From assembly GCF_017355785.1 (NCBI RefSeq), contig NZ_JAFEWE010000004.1, positions 62,001 to 126,000 on the forward strand: DNA of 64,000 bases. Direction: 5' to 3'. A model generated the notes under the pieces. It did not search any database and had not been told where the DNA came from. It saw only the letters and a list, made by a program, of their open reading frames with translations. The translations under genes and the position numbers were made by a program. Shown here piece by piece: positions 34,141-42,401 of this stretch. Each line of letters begins with the position of its first letter. Within the stretch, counting starts at the first letter, position 1. The stretch comes from Desertivirga arenae (GTDB taxonomy: Bacteria; Bacteroidota; Bacteroidia; Sphingobacteriales; Sphingobacteriaceae).

Positions 34141-34722
34141 TTGAGATTCATCCGTCATAAAACTATTGACCCTAAAGCCACTGAGGCTGATCTACTTGCC
34201 CATTACAAAAATTCTGGTGATCTTGAAGTATTAGGGAGGTTATATGAACGTTATATGCCTTTACTATATGGGTTATGTTTAAAGTATTTTAAAGATGAAG
34301 AGTTAAGTAAAGATGCTGTAATGCAAATATTTGAACAGCTCATCAAGAAATTAAAGGTACATGAGGTGAGTAATTTCAAAAGTTGGTTGTATACCCTTGC
34401 CAGAAATTACTGCCTGATGGAGTTGAGGGTCACTGGTAAGCACGAATTTGTGAACCTAGATGATGCTGGTTTGGAAACGCCGTATTTTCAATCTGCTGAG
34501 GGGGATGATCTAACGGAAATGCAACTGAAGCAGATGGGGAGGTGTCTGGAGAAGTTACCCACAGAACAAAAGGTATGCGTTGAGTTGTTTTATTTGCAAC
34601 AAAAGTGTTATAAGGAAGTGACAGATATAACCGGCTTTGATGCGAACAAAGTGAAAAGCTATATTCAGAATGGCAAACGGAATCTAAAAATTTGTATGGA
34701 GAAGAACAGTGGAAACGAATAA
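34141..34722 (+). CDS. ECF-type RNA polymerase sigma factor
   Basis: 193 aa. Region 2 is visible at ~25-95 (LYERYMPLLYGLCLKYFKDE, DAVMQIFEQLIKKL, NFKSWLYTLARNYCL) and region 4 at ~130-185 (LEKLPTEQKVCVELFYLQQK, then an HTH in YKEVTDITGFDANKVKSYIQ). The start is a TTG at 34141: the frame has a stop at 34057-34059 and no ATG between. The overlapping next gene encodes a single-pass membrane protein, the usual layout of sigma factor and anti-sigma factor. Confidence 0.9.
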   Translation: MRFIRHKTIDPKATEADLLAHYKNSGDLEVLGRLYERYMPLLYGLCLKYFKDEELSKDAVMQIFEQLIKKLKVHEVSNFKSWLYTLARNYCLMELRVTGKHEFVNLDDAGLETPYFQSAEGDDLTEMQLKQMGRCLEKLPTEQKVCVELFYLQQKCYKEVTDITGFDANKVKSYIQNGKRNLKICMEKNSGNE

Positions 34723-35404
34723 AATTACATATGGCCTCATCGAGCAATACATTCAGGGCAAGCTGGATGAAAAGAGAATGCATGAGCTTGAACGACAAGC
34801 TTTAAATGATCCTTTTCTTGCCGATGCTCTTGAAGGCTACATCAGAACAGACAAACCGGCTAGTTCACAATTAAGTTTATTGCAGAAGCAGCTTGAAGAA
34901 CGTATCGCTGTGCAGCAGGAGCAGAAGAACGCCTTTCATTTTGGGTGGCAACGCATAAGTGTTGCAGCAGCAGCTTGTTTGCTTTTTATTAGTGCCAGTA
35001 TTCTTTTTTGGATGAAAGGTAGCTGGAATCAAAATAAAGCAGCAGATAAGGAACGAAAAGTAGATGTGAGTTTAATGCATCCTGATAGTGTGAAACAGTA
35101 TACTTCCAATAAAGACCAAAGGATGTTACAAAACGAAGTACCAGCAAGGCCAACAGGTGGCTGGGAGAAATTTGAAAAGTATCTTCGGGAGAATAAAAAA
35201 CTATCGTCTCTACCAGGTGCTGACTCGGAAGTTACTTTAGCTTTCAAGGTAACAACCGCAGGGAGTCCTGGAGATATAAGAGTAATTAGTGGACTTACAG
35301 AAGAGTTAAATAGAGAAGCCATACGGCTGGTGAAACAGGGTCCTACCTGGGAATATAGTGGCAGTCAGGAGATCAGGCTCAAAATTGATTTGAGAAAAAA
35401 CTAG
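34709..35404 (+). CDS. Putative anti-sigma factor with TonB-like C-terminal domain
   Basis: 231 aa beginning at a GTG that overlaps the sigma factor gene by 14 bp. Residues 1-75 are a helical cytoplasmic segment (LIEQYIQGKLDEKRMHELER) typical of Bacteroidota anti-sigma factors, then a single TM (~88-107, SVAAAACLLFISASILFWM). The periplasmic part ends in a TonB-C/energy-transducer-like domain (VTLAFKVTTAGSPGDIRVIS, EAIRLVKQGPTW). The combination suggests sensing or force coupling in the periplasm through a TonB-like fold; this is inferred from domain order. Confidence 0.75.
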   Translation: METNKITYGLIEQYIQGKLDEKRMHELERQALNDPFLADALEGYIRTDKPASSQLSLLQKQLEERIAVQQEQKNAFHFGWQRISVAAAACLLFISASILFWMKGSWNQNKAADKERKVDVSLMHPDSVKQYTSNKDQRMLQNEVPARPTGGWEKFEKYLRENKKLSSLPGADSEVTLAFKVTTAGSPGDIRVISGLTEELNREAIRLVKQGPTWEYSGSQEIRLKIDLRKN

Positions 35405-35445
35405 ACTGTTTTCGTACTTTGTTGTTTCTTCTTAAATTTCCTTTT

Positions 35446-37308
35446 ATGAAGAAACTTGCTCTTTGTCTCTGTATTTTGTTTGCTGCTTGTCAATCTAATA
35501 AAGATCATACTAAAAAAACAGCCCAAACAGATCTATCCGATCGGTCAGATCCCCATTCTTATTCTATTCCGACAGATGCAGTTGTAAAACACCTCGATCT
35601 TGAACTAGCGGTTGATTTCTCTTCTCGAATTCTGACAGGAAAAGCAACCTGGGAGATTCAAAATCTTACTGCCACAGATTCAATAATTTTCGATACCCGG
35701 CAAATGCAGATTGAGAAGGTGATCTTGGATGCAAAAAAGGATGCAAAGTTCAGCTTAGGAAAAAAAGATACATTTTTAGGTCAAGCCCTTAATGTTAAAA
35801 TAGAGCCGGGAACAAAGCAGGTAACTATATGGTATAAAACAACTAAAGAATCTGCTGCTCTCCAGTGGTTAAATCCAGAGCAAACCGCTGGCAAGAAGCA
35901 GCCTTTTCTTTTTACTCAATCTCAGGCCATTTTGGCCCGCACCTGGGTGCCATGTCAGGATAGTCCGGCTATTCGTTTTAATTACACTGCTAAAGTAACC
36001 GTACCCAGGGAAATGATAGCTCTAATGAGTGCCGAGAATCCTCAGAAGAAAAATTCATCCGGTGTTTATCAGTTCAGGCAACCCAATCCTATCCCTTCTT
36101 ATCTTCTTGCTTTGGCCGTGGGTGATATTGAGTTTAAAAGCATAGATAGCAGAACAGGAGTGTACGCCGAACCTGTTACCTTAAAAAGGGCTGCCTGGGA
36201 GTTTTCAGATATGGGCAAGATGGTCTCAGCTGCAGAAAGCTTATACGGGCCCTATTTGTGGAACCGTTTCGATGTACTGGTACTACCTCCATCTTTCCCC
36301 TTTGGGGGGATGGAGAACCCCATGCTTACGTTTGCTACTCCAACAATTATCGCTGGAGATAGATCTTTGGTTAGTGTGATCTCTCATGAACTTGCTCATA
36401 GCTGGAGTGGAAACCTTACCACTAATGCTACATGGAATGACTTCTGGCTTAACGAAGGTTTTACCACCTACTTCGAAAGAAGGATTGTTGAAACCGTATA
36501 TGGAAGGGAAGAAGCTATGATGCAAGAAGCTATCGGCTTTAAAGCGTTGCAGGCATCTATAGAGGAACTTGGACCTAAAAGCGAAGATACTAAGCTGAAA
36601 GGGAACTTCGCAGGAAGAGATCCGGACGAAGGAGTAACGGATATCCCTTACGAAAAAGGATATGCATTTTTGAAGGTTATGGAACTGGCCTTGGGTCGCA
36701 CTGCTTTCGATGCATTTGTAACTGAGTATTTTCAGTCTCACAAATTCAAATCTATCACAACAGAAGATTTTGTATTATATGTTCAGAAGAATCTGTTTGT
36801 GAAAGATCCAAAACTGAGCGATAAGTTAAAAATGTCTGAATGGCTTTACGAAGCAGGCTTGCCCGATAATTTAATAAAGCCCTCCTCAGAAAAGTTTTTA
36901 GCTATTGACTCCTTATTGAATGCAAACAGAGACAGGCTTCCTATAAATTCATTAAAGTCTCAAATTTCTTTAGCAAATGAGAAGCTCTATCTCCTTAATG
37001 TATTGCCAGACAGCCTTGATAAAAAGGATATGGCACAGCTTGATCAGGCTTTCCTTTTCACACATTCTCATAACGCGGAGATTCAGTGCGCGTGGTACAT
37101 GCATGCTATCAAAAACAATTATCAACCAGCAGTTGCAGCAATAGAGAAGTTTCTAATAAATGTTGGAAGAAGAAAATTTCTGATTCCACTGTACAAAGAG
37201 ATGGTTAAAACAGAGGAAGGGAAGGAATGGGCAAGGAGAATTTACAAAAAAGCTCGTCCTAATTATCACGCCGTAGCCTATTCTACTATTGACGAGCTTT
37301 TGAAGTAA
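35446..37308 (+). CDS. M1 family metallo-aminopeptidase, lipoprotein
   Basis: 620 aa. Signal peptide with lipobox (LCILFAACQSNK, Cys14). The N-terminal M1 beta-domain leads to the exopeptidase motif FGGMENPM (GAMEN equivalent) and the zinc site HELAHSW (His314, His318) with the third ligand Glu in NEGFTTYFERR, 23 residues later. A C-terminal helical domain resembles leukotriene-A4-hydrolase-like aminopeptidases. I start it at the ATG at 35446 because it gives a clean lipoprotein signal; an upstream TTG adds nine hydrophobic residues. Probably releases amino acids from peptides in the periplasm. Confidence 0.94.
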   Translation: MKKLALCLCILFAACQSNKDHTKKTAQTDLSDRSDPHSYSIPTDAVVKHLDLELAVDFSSRILTGKATWEIQNLTATDSIIFDTRQMQIEKVILDAKKDAKFSLGKKDTFLGQALNVKIEPGTKQVTIWYKTTKESAALQWLNPEQTAGKKQPFLFTQSQAILARTWVPCQDSPAIRFNYTAKVTVPREMIALMSAENPQKKNSSGVYQFRQPNPIPSYLLALAVGDIEFKSIDSRTGVYAEPVTLKRAAWEFSDMGKMVSAAESLYGPYLWNRFDVLVLPPSFPFGGMENPMLTFATPTIIAGDRSLVSVISHELAHSWSGNLTTNATWNDFWLNEGFTTYFERRIVETVYGREEAMMQEAIGFKALQASIEELGPKSEDTKLKGNFAGRDPDEGVTDIPYEKGYAFLKVMELALGRTAFDAFVTEYFQSHKFKSITTEDFVLYVQKNLFVKDPKLSDKLKMSEWLYEAGLPDNLIKPSSEKFLAIDSLLNANRDRLPINSLKSQISLANEKLYLLNVLPDSLDKKDMAQLDQAFLFTHSHNAEIQCAWYMHAIKNNYQPAVAAIEKFLINVGRRKFLIPLYKEMVKTEEGKEWARRIYKKARPNYHAVAYSTIDELLK

Positions 37309-37316
37309 TCATATTA

Positions 37317-37357
37317 TTTATCCCGGACTACATTAGATTGCCTGCGTCCGGGATAAA
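37317..37357. terminator. Bidirectional terminator after the M1 peptidase
   Basis: Perfect 12-bp stem (37317-37328 with 37346-37357) around a 17-nt loop between convergent genes. T-rich flanks are short, so efficiency is uncertain, but position and stem are convincing. Confidence 0.75.
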
Positions 37358-37365
37358 TTAAAGAC

Positions 37366-37959
37366 TTAAAATAACTTATATCCCAGGCTTATATGCCATA
37401 AGTTCTGTTTCTGGTCGTATTTACCGCTTTTGCTAATATTAGTAAGGCCCTTTTCATACCTTAAATCGACTGTTACATTTCCCAAATCTACTCCTATACC
37501 AGCCTGCGCGCCAATAGTCTGGTTTTTATAGTCATTATAGTTAGTCGCATTGCTGAGATTTGTTTTTGCATTCTTGTCAAGAACAAAGCTTAAGATAGGA
37601 CCCGCCATATATCGGAAGTTCAACTTATCAACTCCAATCTTGTTTCCAACTAGAATAGGCACATCAAGCGTTGTAAATTTGATTTTAGCATCGCCGGAAA
37701 CATTATTGTCATTTTCGTTGGCATTTAGTTCGCCACCTTTACTTCCGAGATATGCTTCCGGTTGAACATAAAAGCCTGCTGCTCCAATTCGAGCCCAAAC
37801 CCCAGCTTGATACCCTAATCTATTATCTTCTTTTGCCCAGTCAGCTTGAAGTTTTGAAATATTTACACCACCCTTTAAACCGAAATTAACTTTAGGTAAT
37901 TGCGCTGAGGCTGACAGACTTATAAGAAGTGTTATTGCAGCTAAAAAATGTTTTTTCAT
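37366..37959 (-). CDS. Small outer-membrane beta-barrel (porin-family-like)
   Basis: 197 aa with a signal peptide (~1-19, SLSASAQLPK). The mature protein has the PorT/OmpW-like pattern common in Bacteroidota: NFGLKGGVNISKLQADW near the start, repeated strands (GFYVQPEAYLGSKGG, NFRYMAGPILSFVL, GAQAGIGVDLGNVTVDLRYE) and a C-terminal SLGYKLF with terminal Phe. Likely an eight-stranded barrel of unknown cargo. A TAAGTTTG promoter element lies 40 nt upstream. Confidence 0.85.
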   Translation of the reverse strand: MKKHFLAAITLLISLSASAQLPKVNFGLKGGVNISKLQADWAKEDNRLGYQAGVWARIGAAGFYVQPEAYLGSKGGELNANENDNNVSGDAKIKFTTLDVPILVGNKIGVDKLNFRYMAGPILSFVLDKNAKTNLSNATNYNDYKNQTIGAQAGIGVDLGNVTVDLRYEKGLTNISKSGKYDQKQNLWHISLGYKLF

Positions 37960-37999
37960 GATCTTTAATTTTAGTGTTTTAAATACGGTTTCTTCAGAA

Positions 38000-38007
38000 C
38001 AAACTTA
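38000..38007 (-). promoter_or_regulatory. -7 element for the barrel gene
   Basis: TAAGTTTG on the minus strand, matching TAnnTTTG, 40 nt upstream of the ATG at 37959. Confidence 0.45.
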
Positions 38008-38066
38008 GATTATAAAAGTTGCTTGCCAACACAAGGATTTACTTTACAATAAGACGCTTATTTTTT

Positions 38067-38074
38067 TACTTTTG
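38067..38074 (+). promoter_or_regulatory. -7 element for the CsbD-like gene
   Basis: TACTTTTG fits TAnnTTTG and lies 81 nt upstream of the ATG at 38156, giving a leader of about 75 nt that contains the hairpin at 38122-38139. Confidence 0.4.
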
Positions 38075-38121
38075 TCACAGTAGAACATCAGGTTTTTTTC
38101 CAATAAAGGCTGATATACTTC

Positions 38122-38139
38122 CGCTGCCTGTAGGCGGCG
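38122..38139 (+). promoter_or_regulatory. GC-rich hairpin in a 5' leader
   Basis: CGCTGCC and GGCGGCG (38122-38128, 38133-38139) form a 7-bp stem with one G-U pair and a TGTA loop, ending 16 nt before the ATG at 38156. It has no following T-run, so it is unlikely to terminate; it may affect translation or mRNA stability. Confidence 0.45.
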
Positions 38140-38155
38140 TTTATGAAAGAGAATT

Positions 38156-38371
38156 ATGGCAGAAATCACAATAAGTAAAGAAGACTGGGATAGACTAAAA
38201 TTGAAGGTTAGACGTAAGTATCGCGATCTTTCAGATGAAGATTTGGCCTATTTACCAGGAGAGGAAGAGAAGTTGATACAGCATTTAATGGTGAGGTTAA
38301 AAAGGAAGAGGGAATATGTTGTGTTTACCTTGAAGAAAGGATTAGCCAATATAGATACGAACATTCTTTAA
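38156..38371 (+). CDS. CsbD-like small protein
   Basis: 71 aa, cytoplasmic, highly charged. The order W-x-LK-x-K-x-KY-x-DLSDEDL-x-Y-x-x-GEEEKLI follows the CsbD-like stress protein pattern, but similarity is loose and the second half (RLKRKREYVVFTLKKGLA) is more basic than usual. CsbD proteins are abundant under general stress in Bacillus, with unknown mechanism. Position between a promoter element with leader hairpin and an inverted repeat suggests a single-gene unit. Confidence 0.7.
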   Translation: MAEITISKEDWDRLKLKVRRKYRDLSDEDLAYLPGEEEKLIQHLMVRLKRKREYVVFTLKKGLANIDTNIL

Positions 38372-38428
38372 TTCCTGTCGCAAGGACACCGTTTTTTCAT
38401 AACCTTTTGATCGTCTTTTCGTAAAGGC

Positions 38429-38454
38429 TTTAAAATGGTTTTACCCATTTTAAA
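38429..38454. repeat. Perfect 10-bp inverted repeat upstream of the S41 peptidase
   Basis: TTTAAAATGG (38429-38438) and CCATTTTAAA (38445-38454) with a 6-nt loop lie between the CsbD-like and S41 genes. It could be a weak terminator of the former or an operator for the latter; the absence of a T-run leaves this open. Confidence 0.5.
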
Positions 38455-38516
38455 TAATCATCTATTATTTTAAATTTACGTATCTGCTTTAATGATACGT
38501 TTAGCGGAAAACATTT

Positions 38517-40232
38517 ATGAAAAAACGCAAAGGCTTGTTCAAAAATTCTGTAATTGGCGCTTGTTTAGGTTTAGCTGTATTTTCTTTTTCCTTTCGGGAA
38601 GATCTCTTTCTGTACTCCAAGAACATTGACATCTTTGCTTCCCTTTATAAAGAAATTAATCTAAACTATGTAGATGATATTAACCCGTCTACATTGATGA
38701 AAACAGGGGTAGATGCCATGCTGGACAGCCTTGATCCTTATACCGAGTATGTACAGGAATCGGATATTGAGGATTACAAAATGAAGTATGTTAGTACACA
38801 GTACGGTGGTATCGGTACTAGTGTTCAAAACAGGAATGGCAAATTTATCATTGCTGATACATTCGAAGGTTTCCCTGCTCAAAAGTCAGATATAAGAGCA
38901 GGCGATGAACTTGTTCAGATAAACGGTGTATCGCTAAAAGGCAAGCTATATGAGCAAGTAAGCTCAATGCTTAAAGGGCCAAAGAATACCCCCTTAAAAA
39001 TTACGATTAACAGAACAGGTGAGGGTATCCTCGAAAAGTCTCTACAAAGAGAAGAGATCACGCAAACAAACGTCTCCTATTCTGGTATGGTGGCTAATAA
39101 TATTGGGTATATAAAACTTGATAAGTTCCTCGAAAATTCTAGTTCCGAGGTAAAAGTAGCTTTGATAGAAATACTCAAGAATAACCCAGAAGGCCTGGTG
39201 CTTGATCTTCGTTCAAACGGTGGAGGTATTTTGCAGGAAGCTGTAAAGATCGTCAACTTGTTTGTTGATCCAAATGTTACAGTTGTAACCCAAAGGGGGC
39301 GAAATAAGGAAAAGACAATTAGCTACAAAACATTCGACGGTCCTTTAGCTGCTAAACTTCCTTTGGTTGTTCTTATTAACAGCCGCTCTGCTTCTGCGGC
39401 AGAAATTGTTGCCGGCTCTCTGCAAGATTTGGATCGTGCTGTAGTTGTCGGGCAGAGAAGTTTTGGAAAAGGATTAGTACAACAGACTTTTAATCTGCCC
39501 TACAATAGTCTTATAAAGGTTACTGTAGCTAAATATTACACGCCTTCAGGAAGATGTATCCAAGCTCTTGATTATGCACATAGGGGAGTAGATGGTAGTG
39601 TTGAGAAGGTTGCGGACTCTTTAATAACAGAATATAAAACTAAAAATGGCAGGTCGGTATTTGATGGAAGTGGTATATATCCTGATGTTGCAGTCAATCC
39701 TATTAAATTGAGCCCTATTACTCAAACTCTTCTCAGTAAATATTACATCTTTGACTTTGCAACCAGTTATAGAAAACAGAAGCCCTCTATCGGAAATATC
39801 AAGGCCTTTAAGCTGACTGAAGCAGATTACGATAGTTTCATAACTTTTGTAGCTGATAAAAATATAGACTATAGTACCAGAACCGAAAAGTTGTTGAATG
39901 AGTTGCGCGCGGAGGCTGAAAAGGAGAACAAATTGTCAGAAGTTAAAGCTGAGCTCGAAGCTTTAAAAAATAAAGTGTCTTTTAGCAAGAAGAACGATCT
40001 TACACAGTTCAAAGAAGAAGTTCGCAGGATACTGGAAACGGAAATTGCCGGAAGATATGGCTTTCAAAAAGGAAGGATCGAACAAAGCTTTCAGTATGAT
40101 GAAGAGTTGAAGGCTGCTGCGGGAGTTCTGGTAAACAGAAATTTGCTTGCCTCTATTCTTCAAGGATCAGGCTCTTATAAGTCTATTGGTAAGCCAGGAA
40201 ACACCGTGTCAGCCAGCTTAGGCGGTCGGTAA
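38517..40232 (+). CDS. S41 family C-terminal processing peptidase
   Basis: 571 aa with an N-terminal signal anchor (~10-27). A PDZ domain (~85-170; FPAQKSDIRAGDELVQINGV) precedes the S41 catalytic core with LVLDLRSNGGG, nucleophile Ser293 in NSRSASAAEIVAGS and Lys318 in RSFGKGLVQQ, the serine-lysine dyad. A C-terminal helical extension (~430-571) with charged coiled-coil character is typical of Bacteroidota homologues. Acts in the periplasm on exported proteins. Terminated by a 17-bp hairpin. Confidence 0.95.
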   Translation: MKKRKGLFKNSVIGACLGLAVFSFSFREDLFLYSKNIDIFASLYKEINLNYVDDINPSTLMKTGVDAMLDSLDPYTEYVQESDIEDYKMKYVSTQYGGIGTSVQNRNGKFIIADTFEGFPAQKSDIRAGDELVQINGVSLKGKLYEQVSSMLKGPKNTPLKITINRTGEGILEKSLQREEITQTNVSYSGMVANNIGYIKLDKFLENSSSEVKVALIEILKNNPEGLVLDLRSNGGGILQEAVKIVNLFVDPNVTVVTQRGRNKEKTISYKTFDGPLAAKLPLVVLINSRSASAAEIVAGSLQDLDRAVVVGQRSFGKGLVQQTFNLPYNSLIKVTVAKYYTPSGRCIQALDYAHRGVDGSVEKVADSLITEYKTKNGRSVFDGSGIYPDVAVNPIKLSPITQTLLSKYYIFDFATSYRKQKPSIGNIKAFKLTEADYDSFITFVADKNIDYSTRTEKLLNELRAEAEKENKLSEVKAELEALKNKVSFSKKNDLTQFKEEVRRILETEIAGRYGFQKGRIEQSFQYDEELKAAAGVLVNRNLLASILQGSGSYKSIGKPGNTVSASLGGR

Positions 40233-40250
40233 CAAATAATAGTATTTAAA

Positions 40251-40287
40251 AAGAAGGGTTGTTTGAATTATTCAAACAACCCTTCTT
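40251..40287. terminator. 17-bp terminator between S41 and GAF genes
   Basis: A perfect 17-bp stem (40251-40267 with 40271-40287) with a 3-nt loop followed by T residues on the plus strand; A-rich on the opposite side, so it can serve both convergent genes. Confidence 0.95.
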
Positions 40288-40289
40288 TT

Positions 40290-40988
40290 TTATATGGAAT
40301 TAGTTTTGTCTACAATCATTCTGATTTTTTCATCAAGTTGAATGGTAGCTTCTTCAAGCAGTAGAAAATATTCTTTGTCTACTGCGTAATCATTCTCTTT
40401 GAAAGCAGCGACGAGACCTATGATAGCAGAAACAGGAGACCGTAGCTCGTGAGATTGAACCCATGCAATTTCTCTTAGTATATCGTTCTGAGCCTGTAAC
40501 TGTTTCAATGTCCGGTCTAGCTCCATAATATGGCTTACCTGCTTGGCAAGAACTTCCAGCTGTTGCTTTTGTTGTTCAGTCAGAATTTTAGGAGATACAT
40601 CGTACACACATAAAGTTCCAACGTTGTAACCATCGTATGACCTAAGGTTAGCACTGGCGTAAAATCTAATGTGAGGATCATTAGCAACAACCGGGGCATC
40701 CGCGAAACGGATATCCAGCGAGGCATCTTTCACCTCCATTATTGTATCCTGTTCAATAGCGTGCGTACAAAAAGAAGTTTTTCGTGGCATTTCTCTGATG
40801 TCTGCCCCCGTCTGCGCATTGATGAATTGAACATCTTCATCCATTAAGGTGATCAATGCAATAGGAGCCTGGCAGATTGTGGAAGCAAGCATCGTAATGT
40901 CCTCTAACTCTTTCTCCCGGTTTATGTGAAAATTTAGATACCGTCTGGTAGCAGCTAGTCTTTGATCTTCTTTCCCTTTTTCGCTCAT
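40290..40988 (-). CDS. GAF-domain protein with histidine-kinase H-box but no ATPase domain
   Basis: 232 aa, soluble. Residues ~25-160 are a GAF domain (ICQAPIALITLMDEDVQFIN, TSFCTHAIEQ, RFYASANLRSYDGYNVGTLC). It continues into a DHp-like helix with an intact H-box (WVQSHELRSPVSAIIGLV, His180), then a second helix (~205-230). The protein then stops: the HATPase_c domain is absent and the stop is directly followed by the 17-bp terminator, so truncation by a recent frameshift is not obvious. It could be a phosphotransfer or dimerisation module for another kinase, or a decayed kinase. Confidence 0.85.
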   Translation of the reverse strand: MSEKGKEDQRLAATRRYLNFHINREKELEDITMLASTICQAPIALITLMDEDVQFINAQTGADIREMPRKTSFCTHAIEQDTIMEVKDASLDIRFADAPVVANDPHIRFYASANLRSYDGYNVGTLCVYDVSPKILTEQQKQQLEVLAKQVSHIMELDRTLKQLQAQNDILREIAWVQSHELRSPVSAIIGLVAAFKENDYAVDKEYFLLLEEATIQLDEKIRMIVDKTNSI

Positions 40989-41201
40989 GCGTTAATAATA
41001 GCTAATGATATCCGGCTTTATACGTTTTTCAATAATAAAAGATGTGCAAAATTGAACTTTCAGGAGAACCTTCATTAGCATGCCTTTCATTCGGATGGCG
41101 ATCCTGCCCGCAAGTTCTTTATGTCTATAAAAACAATTTAGACTTTCAATAAAAACCCTCGCTATGCTTTGCTGTTCATACTAAACAATAAGAAAAAATT
41201 T

Positions 41202-41819
41202 ATGGAAAACGTAAAGCTTGCAGTAATCTATTACAGTTCTACAGGTACAAATTATCAATTGGCACAATGGGCCGCGGAAGCAGCAAAGCGGGCAGGGGCA
41301 GAAGCACGGATCTTGAAAATAGCCGAGACTGCTCCGGATGCTGCCATTCAATCCAATCCCGCGTGGGCTGAACATGTTCAGGCTACCGCAAGTGTACCAA
41401 CTGTAACTCTTGAGGATTTGGAATGGGCGGATGCTTTGATTTTCAGTTTTCCAACAAGGTTTGGAAATCCTCCTTCTCAATTTCGTTCATTTATTGATAC
41501 GACTGGCGGGTTGTGGTTTCAGGGAAAACTAGCCAATAAGGTAGTAAGTGCAATGACTAGTGCTCAGAATCCGCATGGAGGCCAGGAATCCACCTTATTG
41601 TCTTTTTATATAACCATGTTTCATTGGGGAGCAATTATTGCTGCTCCTGGATATACTTCCCAGGTTATTTTTGGAGCTGGCGGTAATCCTTATGGAACGA
41701 GTGTTACTGTTACACAGGATGCAATTCAGCAAGGTACCCAAGACGCTGTTGCTCATCAGGCTGAGAGAACTGTTGAAGTGGCTAAGTGGGTCAAGACTGG
41801 AAAAAACACTACGATTTAA
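41202..41819 (+). CDS. wrbA: NAD(P)H:quinone oxidoreductase WrbA
   Basis: 205-aa flavodoxin-fold FMN enzyme that reduces quinones by two electrons. FMN-binding YYSSTGTNYQLA at the N-terminus, SFPTRFGNPPSQFRSFID in the middle and SAQNPHGGQESTLLSFY near residue 128 match WrbA. The start at 41202 (MENVKLAVIYYS) is the family start; a longer frame adds eleven unlikely residues. The 213-bp region upstream (40989-41201) contains no recognised element. Converges on a small hypothetical gene through a hairpin. Confidence 0.95.
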   Translation: MENVKLAVIYYSSTGTNYQLAQWAAEAAKRAGAEARILKIAETAPDAAIQSNPAWAEHVQATASVPTVTLEDLEWADALIFSFPTRFGNPPSQFRSFIDTTGGLWFQGKLANKVVSAMTSAQNPHGGQESTLLSFYITMFHWGAIIAAPGYTSQVIFGAGGNPYGTSVTVTQDAIQQGTQDAVAHQAERTVEVAKWVKTGKNTTI

Positions 41820-41838
41820 ATAATATGGTGTTGGCTAA

Positions 41839-41860
41839 GCGAAGCTATTTTTAGCTTCGT
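41839..41860. terminator. Bidirectional terminator after wrbA
   Basis: Arms 41839-41847 and 41852-41860 pair over 9 bp (one G-T) around TTTT, between wrbA and the convergent small gene at 41861-42103. Confidence 0.75.
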
Positions 41861-42103
41861 TTAAGCTAATACTGAAGCCATAAAATTATCTAAATAGGGT
41901 ACCAGAAGTCTCCGACTTTTGAAAGCTTTAAATTTCACAACTTCTCCTTCTCCCTCAGTACAAAACATCTCCACATAAAAGTCTGACATCGCATATAACT
42001 TCACTTTAAACAATGCCTCTTGGCGTTCTGAAAGGCAGTCAGTAGCAGCAATTGCGTTAGCTTGTTCTTCTTTAGAAAGTGATAGAAAAGTGTAGATATC
42101 CAT
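41861..42103 (-). CDS. Small hypothetical protein
   Basis: 80 aa, soluble, starts MDIYTFLSLSKEEQANAI and ends with hydrophobic helix LLVPYLDNFMASVLA. No domain recognised. Codon use and a shared terminator with wrbA suggest a true gene. The 298-bp region 42104-42401 to the next gene is A/T-rich and shows no further feature. Confidence 0.6.
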   Translation of the reverse strand: MDIYTFLSLSKEEQANAIAATDCLSERQEALFKVKLYAMSDFYVEMFCTEGEGEVVKFKAFKSRRLLVPYLDNFMASVLA

Positions 42104-42401
42104 GGACGTGCAAGGTTAGGGATTTATACGGCCCTCCAGAAAAAATGTTACCAAAAGAGTTATATAATTTCATTTTATTGCTCAGATCGATCAATAGGAA
42201 ATTTTTACTTCAATCGGTTAAATTTATTTTTACTTCCAAGCTCTATTGATAGGATTACGAAATATTTGTTATTTTTATGCCAACGTTGGCCCTCTGCTAA
42301 CTATCTAACAATTTAATAAACTACTATTTGCTTTTATTTCTAAAACATTAGTTACAGGAAATGAAGGTGAAGCATTCCTATTAAGAACCTAAGTAGAATA
42401 A

